Positions 20,475 through 29,261 of a stretch of 39,417 bases of DNA are shown piece after piece. Source of the stretch: Frankia tisae (GTDB lineage: Bacteria > Actinomycetota > Actinomycetes > Frankiales > Frankiaceae); the NCBI RefSeq assembly GCF_025403405.1, contig NZ_JANEZT010000011.1, positions 1 through 39,417 on the forward strand, read 5' to 3'. Below the pieces are notes generated by a model that searched no databases, was not told where the DNA came from, and worked only from the letters and a program-made list of their open reading frames with translations. The translations under genes were made by a program, and so were the position numbers. The first letter of the stretch is position 1. The number at the start of each line of letters is the position of its first letter.

Positions 20475-21679
20475 CGGGCGATCTCCGCACGGCCGTGGCC
20501 GCGGGTCGCCGCGAGCACCTCGACGAAGGTGTCGCCCTCGCGTAGGACCCCGAACGCCCTGGCCCGGCGCAGCACCGCCTCGGCCCAGGCTCGGTGCGGG
20601 CGCAGCTCGTTCATCTTGTTCGCGTAGCTGCTCGCGCGGACCCCGCCGGCGTCCCCGGCGAGGATCGCCTCGGCGTCGGTGAACTCCTCCTGGCTGACGA
20701 CGTGCAGCGCGTGCACGGCCGGGATGTGGCTGGGATGGATCACAGTCTTGCCGATCAGCCCGTTGGCCCGGTCCAGGACGACCTCCCGGATCAGGCGGTC
20801 GAGGTCGGCCGAGACCAGTGCACTGCGCATCCGGATCGCCTCCTGGCTGCCGTCGGCCAGGTCGGCCTGCGCGAACGGGGTCACCCGCAGCGAGCTGACG
20901 AACAGCCGCTCCGGCTGGGCGAAGTACTCCCACACGGGGCCGGTGACGATGTGGTCACCGCCGCGGGCGCAGATGTTCACGATGTCGGCGATGCAGTCGC
21001 GGACCACGGCGATGTCGTAGATCGTCAGGTCACGGCCGCGGCGCAACCCGAACAGCCCGCACAGGTCGGTGGCACCGAGCCGGATCGCGAGCACCTGCTC
21101 GGCGTGCTTGTCGACCAGTCGCCGCACGGCCATGAGCGCCTCGACGCGGGTCTCCCGATTGATCACCGGGGGGCTTTCGAGCACCGGCATGGCCCACAGC
21201 GGCCGGCCGATGATGTCGGACACCCGCAGCACCGCCTCCAGCGCAGCCTCGCCGCCCTCCTCGGCGAACTTGGGCAGGACGAAGCCCGCCAGGCAGCGGG
21301 CGCCGGTCGCGCCGAGCCGCGCGATCAGGTCGGGGATCTGCCCGACGGCACGCACCCGGACGAACAGCAGCGGCATGCCGTCGCCGGAGCGCGGCGGGTC
21401 GTCGGCGAGCGAGCGCAACGCCGCGACGACGTTGGCCTCGGCGGCGGCCACCTCGGTGTCGGCGATCGAATCCTCGAGGCAGAGCACCATCGAGTTCGCC
21501 CCCGCCGCGGTCTGCCGGCGCACGTCGGATGCCAGCTGGGGCCGCGTGCCCGGTGCGTACAGCGTCGCACCGAGCGCGGTGGCCAGCAGCCGGCGATCCC
21601 CGTCGACGGCGATCTCCTCCGGCGGCCGGTAGAACAGGGTCTCGATCGTCTCCGTGTCGAGGAAGGCGAAGTGGCGCAA
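20471..21679 (-). CDS. HpcH/HpaI aldolase / citrate-lyase-beta-like protein (Ter cassette)
   Basis: This TIM-barrel protein of 402 residues belongs to the HpcH/HpaI aldolase-CitE superfamily. Signature pieces are GANSMVLCLEDSIADTEV with the metal-binding acidic residues, LFVRVR, AGFVLPK, PVLESP and KTVIHPSHI. In Ter-linked cassettes a member of this group is thought to provide a C-C bond step in metabolite synthesis. It starts with TTG (21679) behind GAGGGGA. It is the first gene of a four-gene operon in which all junctions overlap by four bases. An ATP-grasp gene often found with this cassette is not in the window. Confidence 0.8.
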   Translation of the reverse strand: MRHFAFLDTETIETLFYRPPEEIAVDGDRRLLATALGATLYAPGTRPQLASDVRRQTAAGANSMVLCLEDSIADTEVAAAEANVVAALRSLADDPPRSGDGMPLLFVRVRAVGQIPDLIARLGATGARCLAGFVLPKFAEEGGEAALEAVLRVSDIIGRPLWAMPVLESPPVINRETRVEALMAVRRLVDKHAEQVLAIRLGATDLCGLFGLRRGRDLTIYDIAVVRDCIADIVNICARGGDHIVTGPVWEYFAQPERLFVSSLRVTPFAQADLADGSQEAIRMRSALVSADLDRLIREVVLDRANGLIGKTVIHPSHIPAVHALHVVSQEEFTDAEAILAGDAGGVRASSYANKMNELRPHRAWAEAVLRRARAFGVLREGDTFVEVLAATRGHGRAEIAR

Positions 21680-22109
21680 GCGACGGTCCCCTCGTCAGAC
21701 GCGGCAACGTCGCTCGACCAGGGCCCCGGGCGTCGCCCTGGTGAGCGGTCTGCGGAATCCGGGTGAACCGGCCGAGACCGCCAAGATCGTAAACGTCGCC
21801 TTTCGGGTGACGGTACCTGGCCCGGGGTGTCCGACGACAGAGGATGGCGGCGGTAAATCAGCCGACATGTGCCTGCCATCCGGACGTCGCCTACGGGCCG
21901 CCTACCTGCCATGACTGCCCTGCGCCCGATCGGTGGCGCATCGCTGGTCGCCCCGGCGCCACCGGGGCGGCGAGGTCTCCTCCCCTGGGCGGAGCGAGGG
22001 CCGGGCAGGCTTCCCGTGGGCACCGCGACCAAACGGCTGTGCCGCGATCGAGGCGCCATCTCGGTCAGCTAGATTGAGCGGTCTTCGGGGGAGGATCAAT
22101 GGTCAATCG
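21680..22109. other. Intergenic region upstream of the Ter biosynthetic operon
   Basis: No gene is supported here. On the minus strand TTTACGATCT (about 21785-21794) contains TACGAT, a plausible -10 box for the aldolase operon, but no convincing -35 box lies at the right distance. From about 22080 the base composition becomes clearly less GC-rich than the surroundings. A short plus-strand frame MVNR (ATG 22099, with GGGGAGGA upstream) ends over the GTG of the next frame. Confidence 0.4.
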
Positions 22110-22319
22110 GTGACGCACGCACACTATGTGGATGTCTCTCAGGTCTGGCTCCGCGTGAGCGCAGCTGTCCCATTCAATCACGAGCCTTTCACGGAAAATA
22201 TTACAGTTGTTCACGGTGGGCGACTCGGGCGCAGTTACGTGTACGGCGACGGTCTGCACAGTGACGAGATCGTGCTAGAGAGTGTGTTGCAACGCAGCCA
22301 ACCCGCCTCCCTGGAATAA
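22110..22319 (+). CDS. Small hypothetical protein in a lower-GC patch
   Basis: This is a 69-residue frame starting with GTG at 22110; it has mixed, protein-like composition (HYVDVSQVWLRV, GRSYVYGDGLHSDEI) and lower GC than its neighbours. I do not recognise a family. A better ribosome-binding site (GGGGAGGA, 22088-22095) serves an ATG at 22099 in another frame that runs only four codons before a stop overlapping this GTG. The 5' end may therefore be frameshifted. It precedes another damaged frame by 23 bases. It could be a remnant of an acquired gene. Confidence 0.3.
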   Translation: MTHAHYVDVSQVWLRVSAAVPFNHEPFTENITVVHGGRLGRSYVYGDGLHSDEIVLESVLQRSQPASLE

Positions 22320-22342
22320 ACGACAAACGGAATCCCGACACC

Positions 22343-22908
22343 ATGACGGACAACGCAAAGGTCGCCGCAGATGCTTTCGAGCGCCTCCTGAGAACCTCCC
22401 ATACCGAACTGGGTGCAGAACTGATCGACACCTATCGGATGGGTTTCCAAGCAGGCGAGACGGAGATCATCTTTACCGGTGTCGTGGATAAGCTCTGCGA
22501 GATGGAATACCCGGTGGACGACGCCGCCTGGTTCGCGGCGCGCGGACTCGCTGCAGGACAACCTGCGGTTGTGGTTGCTCGCGATCGAGATCGCGCCGGT
22601 GGTCCTCGAGTTCGTCCACGCACTTCAGTCGCGCTCGTATCACCATGCTCGGCGGCATAGCGGTGGCGAAGCACCGGCAGCAGGTGCGCATCGAGGTCGA
22701 GGGGGCGGCTGCGGAACGGCGGATCCGGGAGGTCGCGCGGCAGGCCCGCCGGTTCTCGATTCCCTGGATTCGGGACCGGTTCGCCGATGCGTTGACGTTC
22801 CCCCGCGGGGAACGTCCGCCGACCCGGATGATAAGGGTGCTCAAGATGGCACCGAACGCCTCGGCGCTCCCGCGGCCCCGGGTGATCGACTCGGAGGGCT
22901 TTCCCTGA
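22343..22908 (+). pseudogene. Frameshifted hypothetical gene (protein-like signal moves through three frames)
   Basis: Coding-like sequence starts at ATG 22343 (MTDNAKVAADAFERLL) and runs to about 22535. It then continues in a second frame (about 22540-22640, DSLQDNLRLWLLAIEIAPVV) and again in a third frame from about 22645 (MLGGIAVAKHRQQVRIEVEG) to the stop at 22908. Each segment has helical, charged composition and good third-position GC, while the other frames look random there. This fits one or two genes broken by single-base indels, or sequencing errors. I do not recognise the family. A strong terminator follows at 22927. Confidence 0.5.
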
Positions 22909-22926
22909 GGGCGCCGCTCAGACGAC

Positions 22927-22963
22927 GGCTGGCCGGGACGGATCCACTCCGTCCCGGCCAGCC
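22927..22963. terminator. Strong bidirectional terminator between convergent units
   Basis: GGCTGGCCGGGACGG (22927-22941) and CCGTCCCGGCCAGCC (22949-22963) form a perfect 15-bp stem with a 7-base loop. It lies between the plus-strand broken gene (ends 22908) and the minus-strand GH26 gene (ends 22973), ten bases from the latter's stop. Confidence 0.8.
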
Positions 22964-22972
22964 GGCGGCCGG

Positions 22973-24889
22973 TCAGCTCGATCCGGTGCCGAACAGCTTC
23001 TTGTACTCGGCGGCGGCCTTCGGGTTCTGGCCGCCGTTCGTGATCGTCGAGCAGACGTTGCCGGGGGTGGGGTCGCTGAAGTAGGCGTCGTAGCCCATCA
23101 CGTCGCCGGCCCCCTTGAACGTCTCGAACATCTTCTGGATGTAGAACGGGTTGTCGCCGCCGCCGTCACCGCTGCAGGAGGCCACGCCCCACTCACCGAC
23201 CCCGACCTTCTTGCCGTGCTCCCGGGCGAACCGGATCACGTAGCACAGGCCGTTGACGTCCTCGCACTGCTTGTTCCACGTCGCGTCGTCCTTCGACGGC
23301 GGGAAGTGGTCGTAGGCATCGATGCCGACGTAGTCGACGTACTGGTCACCGGGGTAGGCGCCCCATGGGCTGTTGCCGGTGGGCACCGGCGAGTTGTGCG
23401 CGTTGAACGTCCAGTCGATCTTCACCTGCGGGTCGGTGGACTTGATGGCCGCCGAGATCTTCTGGAAGCAGGTGCGGAACGTCGCCGGGTCGGCGTCGGT
23501 GTGCCAGTACATGAACGTGCCGTTGAACTCCCAGCCGATCCGGACGATGGAGTCGCCCCGGCCGTGCTCGACCAGGAAACTGCCCAGCTTCTTCCACTCG
23601 TTGTCGTACTCACCGCGGGCGCAGGCGCCGTTGTCGCCCTGCCCCTTCGGGTAGGTCGGCTCGCTGATCAGCAGTTTGCCGGCGAAACCCTTGAACAGGT
23701 CAACCGGCCAGCTCGGCTGCACGAGCCCGCCCCAACCCGAGGTGCGGTCGGTATAGACGTGGACGAGGTCGTTGGGCCGCCCCCGCCAGTTGCCGAAATC
23801 CGTGAGCTGCGCGAGCTGGTGCGACTGGAACCCGGACAGCCAGGGCAGGCCCGACTGGGCCCCGCCGCCGTCGATGTCCGGCGCGCCGCCGGCCGCCGGG
23901 ACGGAGGCGCCGGTCGTGGTGGTCGGGCCGGCGGACGGGACCGCCGGCAGCCCGGTGACCGACGGCGAGGCGGCCGGCAGGGTGGTCGCCGGCACAGTGG
24001 TCGCCGGCACAGTGGCGGACGGCGAGGCGGAGCCGAATGGCCGGTGGCCGCGGCTGCCCGCAGCCGCGGACGATGCGGGGCTGGGGAGCGGGCCGGGCGA
24101 CGCGGTGACGCCGGCGGTGGGCGACTGCTGCGGCGAGGCGCCTGGTGTCGGCGACCCCGCGGCGGCCGGGCTCGGCGACGCGGTCGATGGTGCGGTCGAT
24201 GGTGCGGTACCGGCGGTTCCGGTGGTGGCGTCGGAGCGCTGCACGGGCAGGTCGGGCAGTGCCGGCGCGGTCTTGAACTCCTGCGCGGCCGCCTCGGGGC
24301 CGGTCACGTCGAGGGCGCCGACGGCGGCGGCGGCGCCCTGGGTCGCCTTGACGTTGACCGTGCCCTTGAAGTCCGCCGGGACCCGGAAACCCAGAATGAA
24401 ACGGCCGTCGCCATCCGCCTTGGTCAGCGCGCTGGCGCCCAGGCTGGTGGTCTCGGCGGCGACGGTGACGTCGTCGCCGGCGGCGAAGTCACGCCCGCCG
24501 ACGAGCACGATGTCCTCGTCGAACAGGACCAGCGCGATCCGGTTGCCGGTCTGCGGGGTCATCGTGGAGATCGGGACCCCGGGCTGGGCGGCGGTGCCTG
24601 CGGGCTCGGTCGAAGCCGTCGGGGTGGCGCTCGGCGAGGCCGCGCTCGGCAACGTCGGGGACGGCTGGGAGCTCGGCGTCTCCCCCGCGGCCTGCGCCAG
24701 CGGGGTGACCGCCTGCAGCAGCCCGAGGACGAACACCGAGACCAGACCCAGCCGGGCGCCGGTTCGAACCGGCCGGCGGGCCCGGCGACGGCCAGGGCCG
24801 GATCGGCCGGATGCGCCACGAGGTCGATGGGACGGGGAGACCGAACGGCCGACCGGAGGGGACGGTCGGCGACGAGAGGTCGAGACCAT
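22973..24889 (-). CDS. Secreted or anchored GH26-family glycoside hydrolase
   Basis: This is a 638-residue extracytoplasmic protein. An arginine-rich N-terminus is followed by a hydrophobic segment (about 47-65, LVSVFVLGLLQAV) and an AQAAG cleavage-like site, so it is a long signal peptide or anchor. Residues about 75-350 are low-complexity Ser/Pro/Thr/Ala around a small beta domain. The C-terminal catalytic domain (about 360-638) is GH26-like, with acid/base E454 in RIGWEFNG and nucleophile E566 in GVGEWGV. GH26 enzymes cut beta-mannans or mixed-linkage glucans; the substrate is not certain. I chose ATG 24889; the frame stays open to 24961. The domain ends at the C-terminus with no extra binding module. 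Confidence 0.8.
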   Translation of the reverse strand: MVSTSRRRPSPPVGRSVSPSHRPRGASGRSGPGRRRARRPVRTGARLGLVSVFVLGLLQAVTPLAQAAGETPSSQPSPTLPSAASPSATPTASTEPAGTAAQPGVPISTMTPQTGNRIALVLFDEDIVLVGGRDFAAGDDVTVAAETTSLGASALTKADGDGRFILGFRVPADFKGTVNVKATQGAAAAVGALDVTGPEAAAQEFKTAPALPDLPVQRSDATTGTAGTAPSTAPSTASPSPAAAGSPTPGASPQQSPTAGVTASPGPLPSPASSAAAGSRGHRPFGSASPSATVPATTVPATTLPAASPSVTGLPAVPSAGPTTTTGASVPAAGGAPDIDGGGAQSGLPWLSGFQSHQLAQLTDFGNWRGRPNDLVHVYTDRTSGWGGLVQPSWPVDLFKGFAGKLLISEPTYPKGQGDNGACARGEYDNEWKKLGSFLVEHGRGDSIVRIGWEFNGTFMYWHTDADPATFRTCFQKISAAIKSTDPQVKIDWTFNAHNSPVPTGNSPWGAYPGDQYVDYVGIDAYDHFPPSKDDATWNKQCEDVNGLCYVIRFAREHGKKVGVGEWGVASCSGDGGGDNPFYIQKMFETFKGAGDVMGYDAYFSDPTPGNVCSTITNGGQNPKAAAEYKKLFGTGSS

Positions 24890-25392
24890 GCTCGCGCGCT
24901 GCCTTTCGGAGTTGGCGTGAGATGCACCCGCCGAACGCACTGCACACCGACAACGGAACATGGCCGGATCACGACCATCGATGGAACGTCCCCTCCGAGC
25001 GACCGCTTACGCGACCACCCAGCGCGCCATCAGAGCTCGACAACACCGCGGCGGGTGCGTCGACCGGGCTGCCACTGCGGCCCGTCCGTGATGCCGACCG
25101 CCTCCAACCTCGGGGTCAGGACGGTTCGACAGGTGCTCCGACCGGGTGCCGAACACCCACCTGGCCGGTGCTGGAACTACGTGTGATGGACCCAATCGTA
25201 AGGGGCACACCGCCTACAAGGAACAGCACTAGGACGAATACTTTCCGTAGTAGTGCCATCGTTGCAGATCTGGCGTGATATCTCCGCTCAGCGGCCACCA
25301 AAAGACAACTGTTAATCAAACCGCAGCATGGAGGGACCCAATCCGGCCGGAAAGATCTAGTCGAACGGATCTAGCCGAACGGATCGAGTCGA
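24890..25392. other. Intergenic region between the FN3 protein and GH26 genes
   Basis: Apart from the possible small membrane peptide (25116-25259) and the 14-base tandem repeat at 25355, nothing is recognisable. Part of it (about 25180-25350) is markedly less GC-rich than the flanking genes. The GH26 promoter should lie in its left part. Confidence 0.4.
25116..25259 (-). CDS. Possible small membrane peptide
   Basis: A 47-residue frame begins MALLRKVFVLVLFLVGGVPL, a positively charged end followed by one hydrophobic helix, and has a polar tail. It lies in a relatively AT-rich intergenic stretch between the FN3 protein and the GH26 gene on the same strand. No ribosome-binding site is visible and I do not recognise it. 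It could be a genuine small membrane protein or a chance frame. Confidence 0.3.
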   Translation of the reverse strand: MALLRKVFVLVLFLVGGVPLTIGSITRSSSTGQVGVRHPVGAPVEPS

Positions 25393-25394
25393 TC
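25355..25394. repeat. 14-base tandem repeat after the FN3 protein stop codon
   Basis: ATCTAGTCGAACGG (25355-25368) is followed by ATCTAGCCGAACGG (25369-25382) and a partial third unit ATCGAGTCGATC. It lies against the 3' end of the FN3/zinc-ribbon gene. The units are not inverted, so they do not form a terminator; the role is unknown. Confidence 0.7.
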
Positions 25395-28300
25395 AGCGAA
25401 CGACCAGATCCTCGTCGTCCGGATGCGTGACCGTCCAGCCGGTGGGATGCACCAGGACCGGCAACAGCCGGACACCCCACGGCAGCTGCGCCCCGTCCAG
25501 GGTGACGTCGATGGTGCGGGTGACAGCCTGATCGACGGCGGCCAGCCGGGACAGCTCATGGGCCTCGGCGGCCGCCCGCGGCGGCGTTGTGCCCGGCCGC
25601 GCGAACAGGATCAGTTCGCCGGCCGGGCCGGAGGTATGCACCTGGACCCGCATGGTCCGCCGCCGCCACCCGGAGCGGCTCACGGTGTAGGTGACCGTCG
25701 GCTGGATCAGCGGGACGGGATGCGGCGCAGGCGGCATCGGCCCGGTCAGCGCATCGTCGGCCCCGCCCCCCTGGGCATCGGGCGCGGTCGGGATCGGGGT
25801 CGGGGTCGGGATCGGGATCGGGGTCGGTGCCGCGCCCCCGGGAACGACCGGGCCGGGTGCACCGGGCACGAACCGCGCCTGCCACGCCTGCCACGCCTGC
25901 GCCGGGTCGCCCGCGACCGGTTCGCCGGCACCTGCCGGCGGGAGCAGGGGCACCGGCAGGACACCGAACGGGTTCGTGGGTGGGTGCTCCCCATGCGCGG
26001 GCCCCCGGGCACCGCCCGGCGGGTGGCCTGCCACCGGTTGGCGGGCGCCGACCGGCACGGGCAGCGGGAGGGCGCTGGTCCGCGGCTGGGCCGGGCCTCC
26101 CAGCGGATGCGCGGCGGTGATCGGATCCGAGCCGGACGCATCGGGCCCGGCGGCGGGCCGCCCCGCGAACGGACCACCGGGGATGCCTTCGGGCCCGCCC
26201 CCCGGTCCGCCGACGAGGTGACCACCGGTGGCGGGCCCGGACGCGGTGGGGGGCGGCGGATCGCTGCGGGTCGCGGGCCGGGCCAGCACCGCCACTCCGG
26301 CGGTCGCGACGCGGGCGATCCCGCCCGCCCGGTACATCGGGTAGGCGGCCACGTGGTAGGCCCACCCGTCCGCCGGGGCGGCGAGATGCCAGCCGCCCTT
26401 GATCTCCAAGCTGGTGTTGGTGACCTTGGCCCTGGCGGCATAGGGATCGTCCGGGCCGGTGGGCGTGCGGTCCCGCCGCCAGAGCACCCGCGCCTCGGTC
26501 ACCCCGGGTGGCATCTGGAAGGACAGCACGATCGACTCGCCGCGGTCGTCGGCGCGCAGGTCGCGCACGGGCTCGATCACCACATGTCGCACGGCCCGGC
26601 CGACGACAGCCGTCTCGCCCTGCACCGTCACCGGGGTGTAGATCACCTCGCCGACCGGAGCGGACTCCGCGGCCTGTCCCGTGCGGCTCGTGCCAACCAG
26701 GCGGACCGGTCCGGTGATGGCGGCGAGCTGGACGTCGTCGCCCTCGGCGCCGAGCCCGCCGACGAACAGCGGGCCGGAACCACGCAGCGGCAGCGGACCC
26801 GAGCCGGCGCCGGGCAACGGTAACGGACCCGAACCCGGCCCGAATCGCGGCCCGGTGCCTCCCGGCCCGCCGCCGACGCCGCCGACGCCCCCGGGGCCGG
26901 CGGGCGCCGGCGTCGCGTAGATCCGCACCTCCCAGCCGGGCGGCGGCGTCCAGCGCAGCGTGGTGCGCCCGCTGGTGGTGACCGCGGCGAGATCCTGCAC
27001 CGGCCTCGGGCGGGCGGTCACTTCGACCTCGGCCTCGGCGCCGGGCGTGCGGACGGGGTGCCCGGCCGCGTCGTGGTACTCGACGAAGACGTGGTAGCGG
27101 TACGTCGCGCCGACGACGACGTCCGTGTCGTGGAAGACCCCGCCGGTGACCCGGGCCCGCCGGGGTGGCTGGCTGACCGGCGAGCCGGGTGCGGCGGTCC
27201 GCTCGACCGTGACCACCGACAGGGCCCCGTCGAGCTGCCAGTGCAGCCGGATCCCGGCGGCGGTCCGCTCGGCGCGCAGCTCGGCGAGGTCACGGGTGCA
27301 GACCACGGGCTGCGTGGCGACCGGCTCGGAGCGGCGCTCGCCGCAGATCGCGGTGACCTCGTGGCGCACCGGCGTCCACGCCGGTGCGCCGGCGTCGTAG
27401 AGCTCGGTGGACCGGGTGGTGCCCAGGCTGCGCCGGCCCAGCGTCGCCGCGGCGCCCTCGACGAGCACGACGCGCTCCACCCGGTAGGAGACGGGCCCAC
27501 CGACCGACGGCGACGCCCGCCAGCGCAGCTGTACCGAGCCGTCGGGGCCGGCGACCGCGGCGAGGTCCGACGGCGACGACAGCGGCAGCGCCGCCAACGC
27601 CGCCAACGCCTCCCGGTTGTCCGCGGCGGTGGCGAGGACCGCGGCCAGGGCAGCCTCCTGGGCCTCGCGTGGCAGCGCCCGCGCGGCCTCCACCCGCCGG
27701 CGGATCACCGCCTGGGCGGCGATGAGCTCGGCCAGCACCTCGGCCGGGCCGCGGCCGTCCGGGCCGGGCACGTCCGCTGCCTGCGCGGCGAGCCAGCGAG
27801 CGTCGTCGAGGGCGGCGTCGGCCCGGCTGGCCGCGCGGGCCTCGGACAGGGCCCGCCAGCCGGCGTCGGCCGCGCCGAGCGCCGCGGAGACCCGGGCGCC
27901 GAGCTCCTCAGCGGCGCCGGCGACCGGACCGCCGACGGCGACCAGCACCGGATGCGCGGCGGCGAGCAGGTCGCCTGCCTCGCGGGGCCGCCCGCCCTCC
28001 AGCGCGCGGCGCACGGCGGCCAGTGCCTCCGCCGCCTCCCGAGCCTGGCGCAGGCTGTGCCCGCAGTGTCGGCAGACCACCGCGGCGGCCTCGGTCATCG
28101 AGCCGCAGGACGGGCAGGTCGCGTAGAGATCGGTGTCGCAGTACCGGCAGTGCCGGGCGGCGCCGGCCGCCTCCGGGCGCCCGCAACCGGGGCAGACGAC
28201 GTAGTCGACGACCCCGCCGACGTTGACCGCGGCGCCGAGCGTGCGCGCCACCCCGAGAACCACGGACTTCGCCTGCGCCGCGGTGAGACCGCGCCCGGTG

Positions 28301-29184
28301 GCCAGCGCCGCGCGGACGAGACCTTCGAAGGCGACGGCGGTGAGCTCGCCGTCGAGGACGACGTGTTCCTCCACCGCGGGACGCAGCTCGTCGGCCGCGT
28401 CCGCCATCAGGCCGACCGTGTAGGCGGCCGGGTCGCCCTCGACGAGCCGGGTCGAGACGAGGGCCAGCAGGTCGGCGGTGACCGTCTTCTCCCGGTCGTG
28501 CGGACGGCGGCTGTTGGCAGCCGCCACCGCGGCGTAGGCGGCGGCGAGCCGCTGCGGCGAGGCGTCGGGGGCGAGCCCGAGGAACGCCCACAGCGACGCG
28601 CTGGAGACCCGGTCCCCGCCACGCAGGGCGCGCAGTTCGGTGAGCCGCTCGGCGATCTGGCGGCGAACCTCGGGCGGCAGTGGCTCCACCCCACCGCCGA
28701 CGCCGTCCACGATGATCTGCTCCCGGCTGAGCCGGGCGTCGAACTCCTCGACGGTCACCCCGGCGGCGGCGGCAAGCCGGCGCAGTCCGTCGACGCGGGA
28801 GGCGGGAATGCCGCCGAAGCGATCCCGGACGGTGGCGAGGTAGCCGTCGACCTTGGCCAGCCGCTCCGCGTCACCGCTGCGCCGGGCGGCGAGGACGTGG
28901 GCGCGGACCCGCTCGCGGGACTCGGCGTCGCGCAGCGGCTCCTCCCACTCCCCGCGGCGGCGTACCAGCTCGGTGGCGAGCGTGGCGTACTTGGCCGAGT
29001 TGCGCTCCCGCTGCAGGAAGGCGAGGACCCGGACAAGATGGGCCCCGATGTCGGAGTCGGTGTACGGGACGGTGGGGTCGAGGCCGGCGATGAGAAAAGG
29101 GTCGGCGGTGTCCAGGGAGGAGCCCGCCCGCAGCGGTGCAAGCACCCGCTGGCGGTAGCCGCTGCCATCGAACGCCGCGCTCAA
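25393..29184 (-). CDS. Giant double-zinc-ribbon / FN3-repeat protein with J-domain-like segment (Ter-chaperone cluster)
   Basis: The protein has about 1263 residues and no confident family name. In order it shows: a helical N-terminal region (about 1-165); a segment at about 170-230 laid out like a J-domain (WAFLGLAPDASPQRLAAAYAAVA, then a loop with RRPHD, then a helix); a helical region; two zinc ribbons at about 330-375 (CPGC, CRYC, CPSC, CRHC); a long helical array; about four or five FN3-like beta domains (about 540-1000); a Gly/Pro-rich low-complexity stretch with IPIPTPTP repeats; and a C-terminal beta domain. There is no signal peptide or membrane segment, so it is cytosolic. I chose TTG 29184 because AAGGTGG lies just upstream. 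It shares strand and neighbourhood with the Hsp70, GrpE-like and TerD genes, which suggests a scaffold or co-chaperone role. Confidence 0.65.
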   Translation of the reverse strand: MSAAFDGSGYRQRVLAPLRAGSSLDTADPFLIAGLDPTVPYTDSDIGAHLVRVLAFLQRERNSAKYATLATELVRRRGEWEEPLRDAESRERVRAHVLAARRSGDAERLAKVDGYLATVRDRFGGIPASRVDGLRRLAAAAGVTVEEFDARLSREQIIVDGVGGGVEPLPPEVRRQIAERLTELRALRGGDRVSSASLWAFLGLAPDASPQRLAAAYAAVAAANSRRPHDREKTVTADLLALVSTRLVEGDPAAYTVGLMADAADELRPAVEEHVVLDGELTAVAFEGLVRAALATGRGLTAAQAKSVVLGVARTLGAAVNVGGVVDYVVCPGCGRPEAAGAARHCRYCDTDLYATCPSCGSMTEAAAVVCRHCGHSLRQAREAAEALAAVRRALEGGRPREAGDLLAAAHPVLVAVGGPVAGAAEELGARVSAALGAADAGWRALSEARAASRADAALDDARWLAAQAADVPGPDGRGPAEVLAELIAAQAVIRRRVEAARALPREAQEAALAAVLATAADNREALAALAALPLSSPSDLAAVAGPDGSVQLRWRASPSVGGPVSYRVERVVLVEGAAATLGRRSLGTTRSTELYDAGAPAWTPVRHEVTAICGERRSEPVATQPVVCTRDLAELRAERTAAGIRLHWQLDGALSVVTVERTAAPGSPVSQPPRRARVTGGVFHDTDVVVGATYRYHVFVEYHDAAGHPVRTPGAEAEVEVTARPRPVQDLAAVTTSGRTTLRWTPPPGWEVRIYATPAPAGPGGVGGVGGGPGGTGPRFGPGSGPLPLPGAGSGPLPLRGSGPLFVGGLGAEGDDVQLAAITGPVRLVGTSRTGQAAESAPVGEVIYTPVTVQGETAVVGRAVRHVVIEPVRDLRADDRGESIVLSFQMPPGVTEARVLWRRDRTPTGPDDPYAARAKVTNTSLEIKGGWHLAAPADGWAYHVAAYPMYRAGGIARVATAGVAVLARPATRSDPPPPTASGPATGGHLVGGPGGGPEGIPGGPFAGRPAAGPDASGSDPITAAHPLGGPAQPRTSALPLPVPVGARQPVAGHPPGGARGPAHGEHPPTNPFGVLPVPLLPPAGAGEPVAGDPAQAWQAWQARFVPGAPGPVVPGGAAPTPIPIPTPTPIPTAPDAQGGGADDALTGPMPPAPHPVPLIQPTVTYTVSRSGWRRRTMRVQVHTSGPAGELILFARPGTTPPRAAAEAHELSRLAAVDQAVTRTIDVTLDGAQLPWGVRLLPVLVHPTGWTVTHPDDEDLVVR

Positions 29185-29261
29185 GGATCCACCTTCGTCC
29201 CACGTGACCGCCGTGCCCGTCGAACAGACCGGCAACCGGCCCGTCTTCGGGCGCCGAACGC

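Noticed and set aside
24766-24782. Palindrome GCCGGTTCGAACCGGC as a tRNA T-arm or operator
   Set aside because: It lies inside the GH26 signal-region coding sequence and no tRNA cloverleaf can be built around it.
23216-25278. Long plus-strand frames opposite the GH26 gene and beyond
   Set aside because: They mirror a gene with clear catalytic motifs on the other strand and are compositionally shadow-like.
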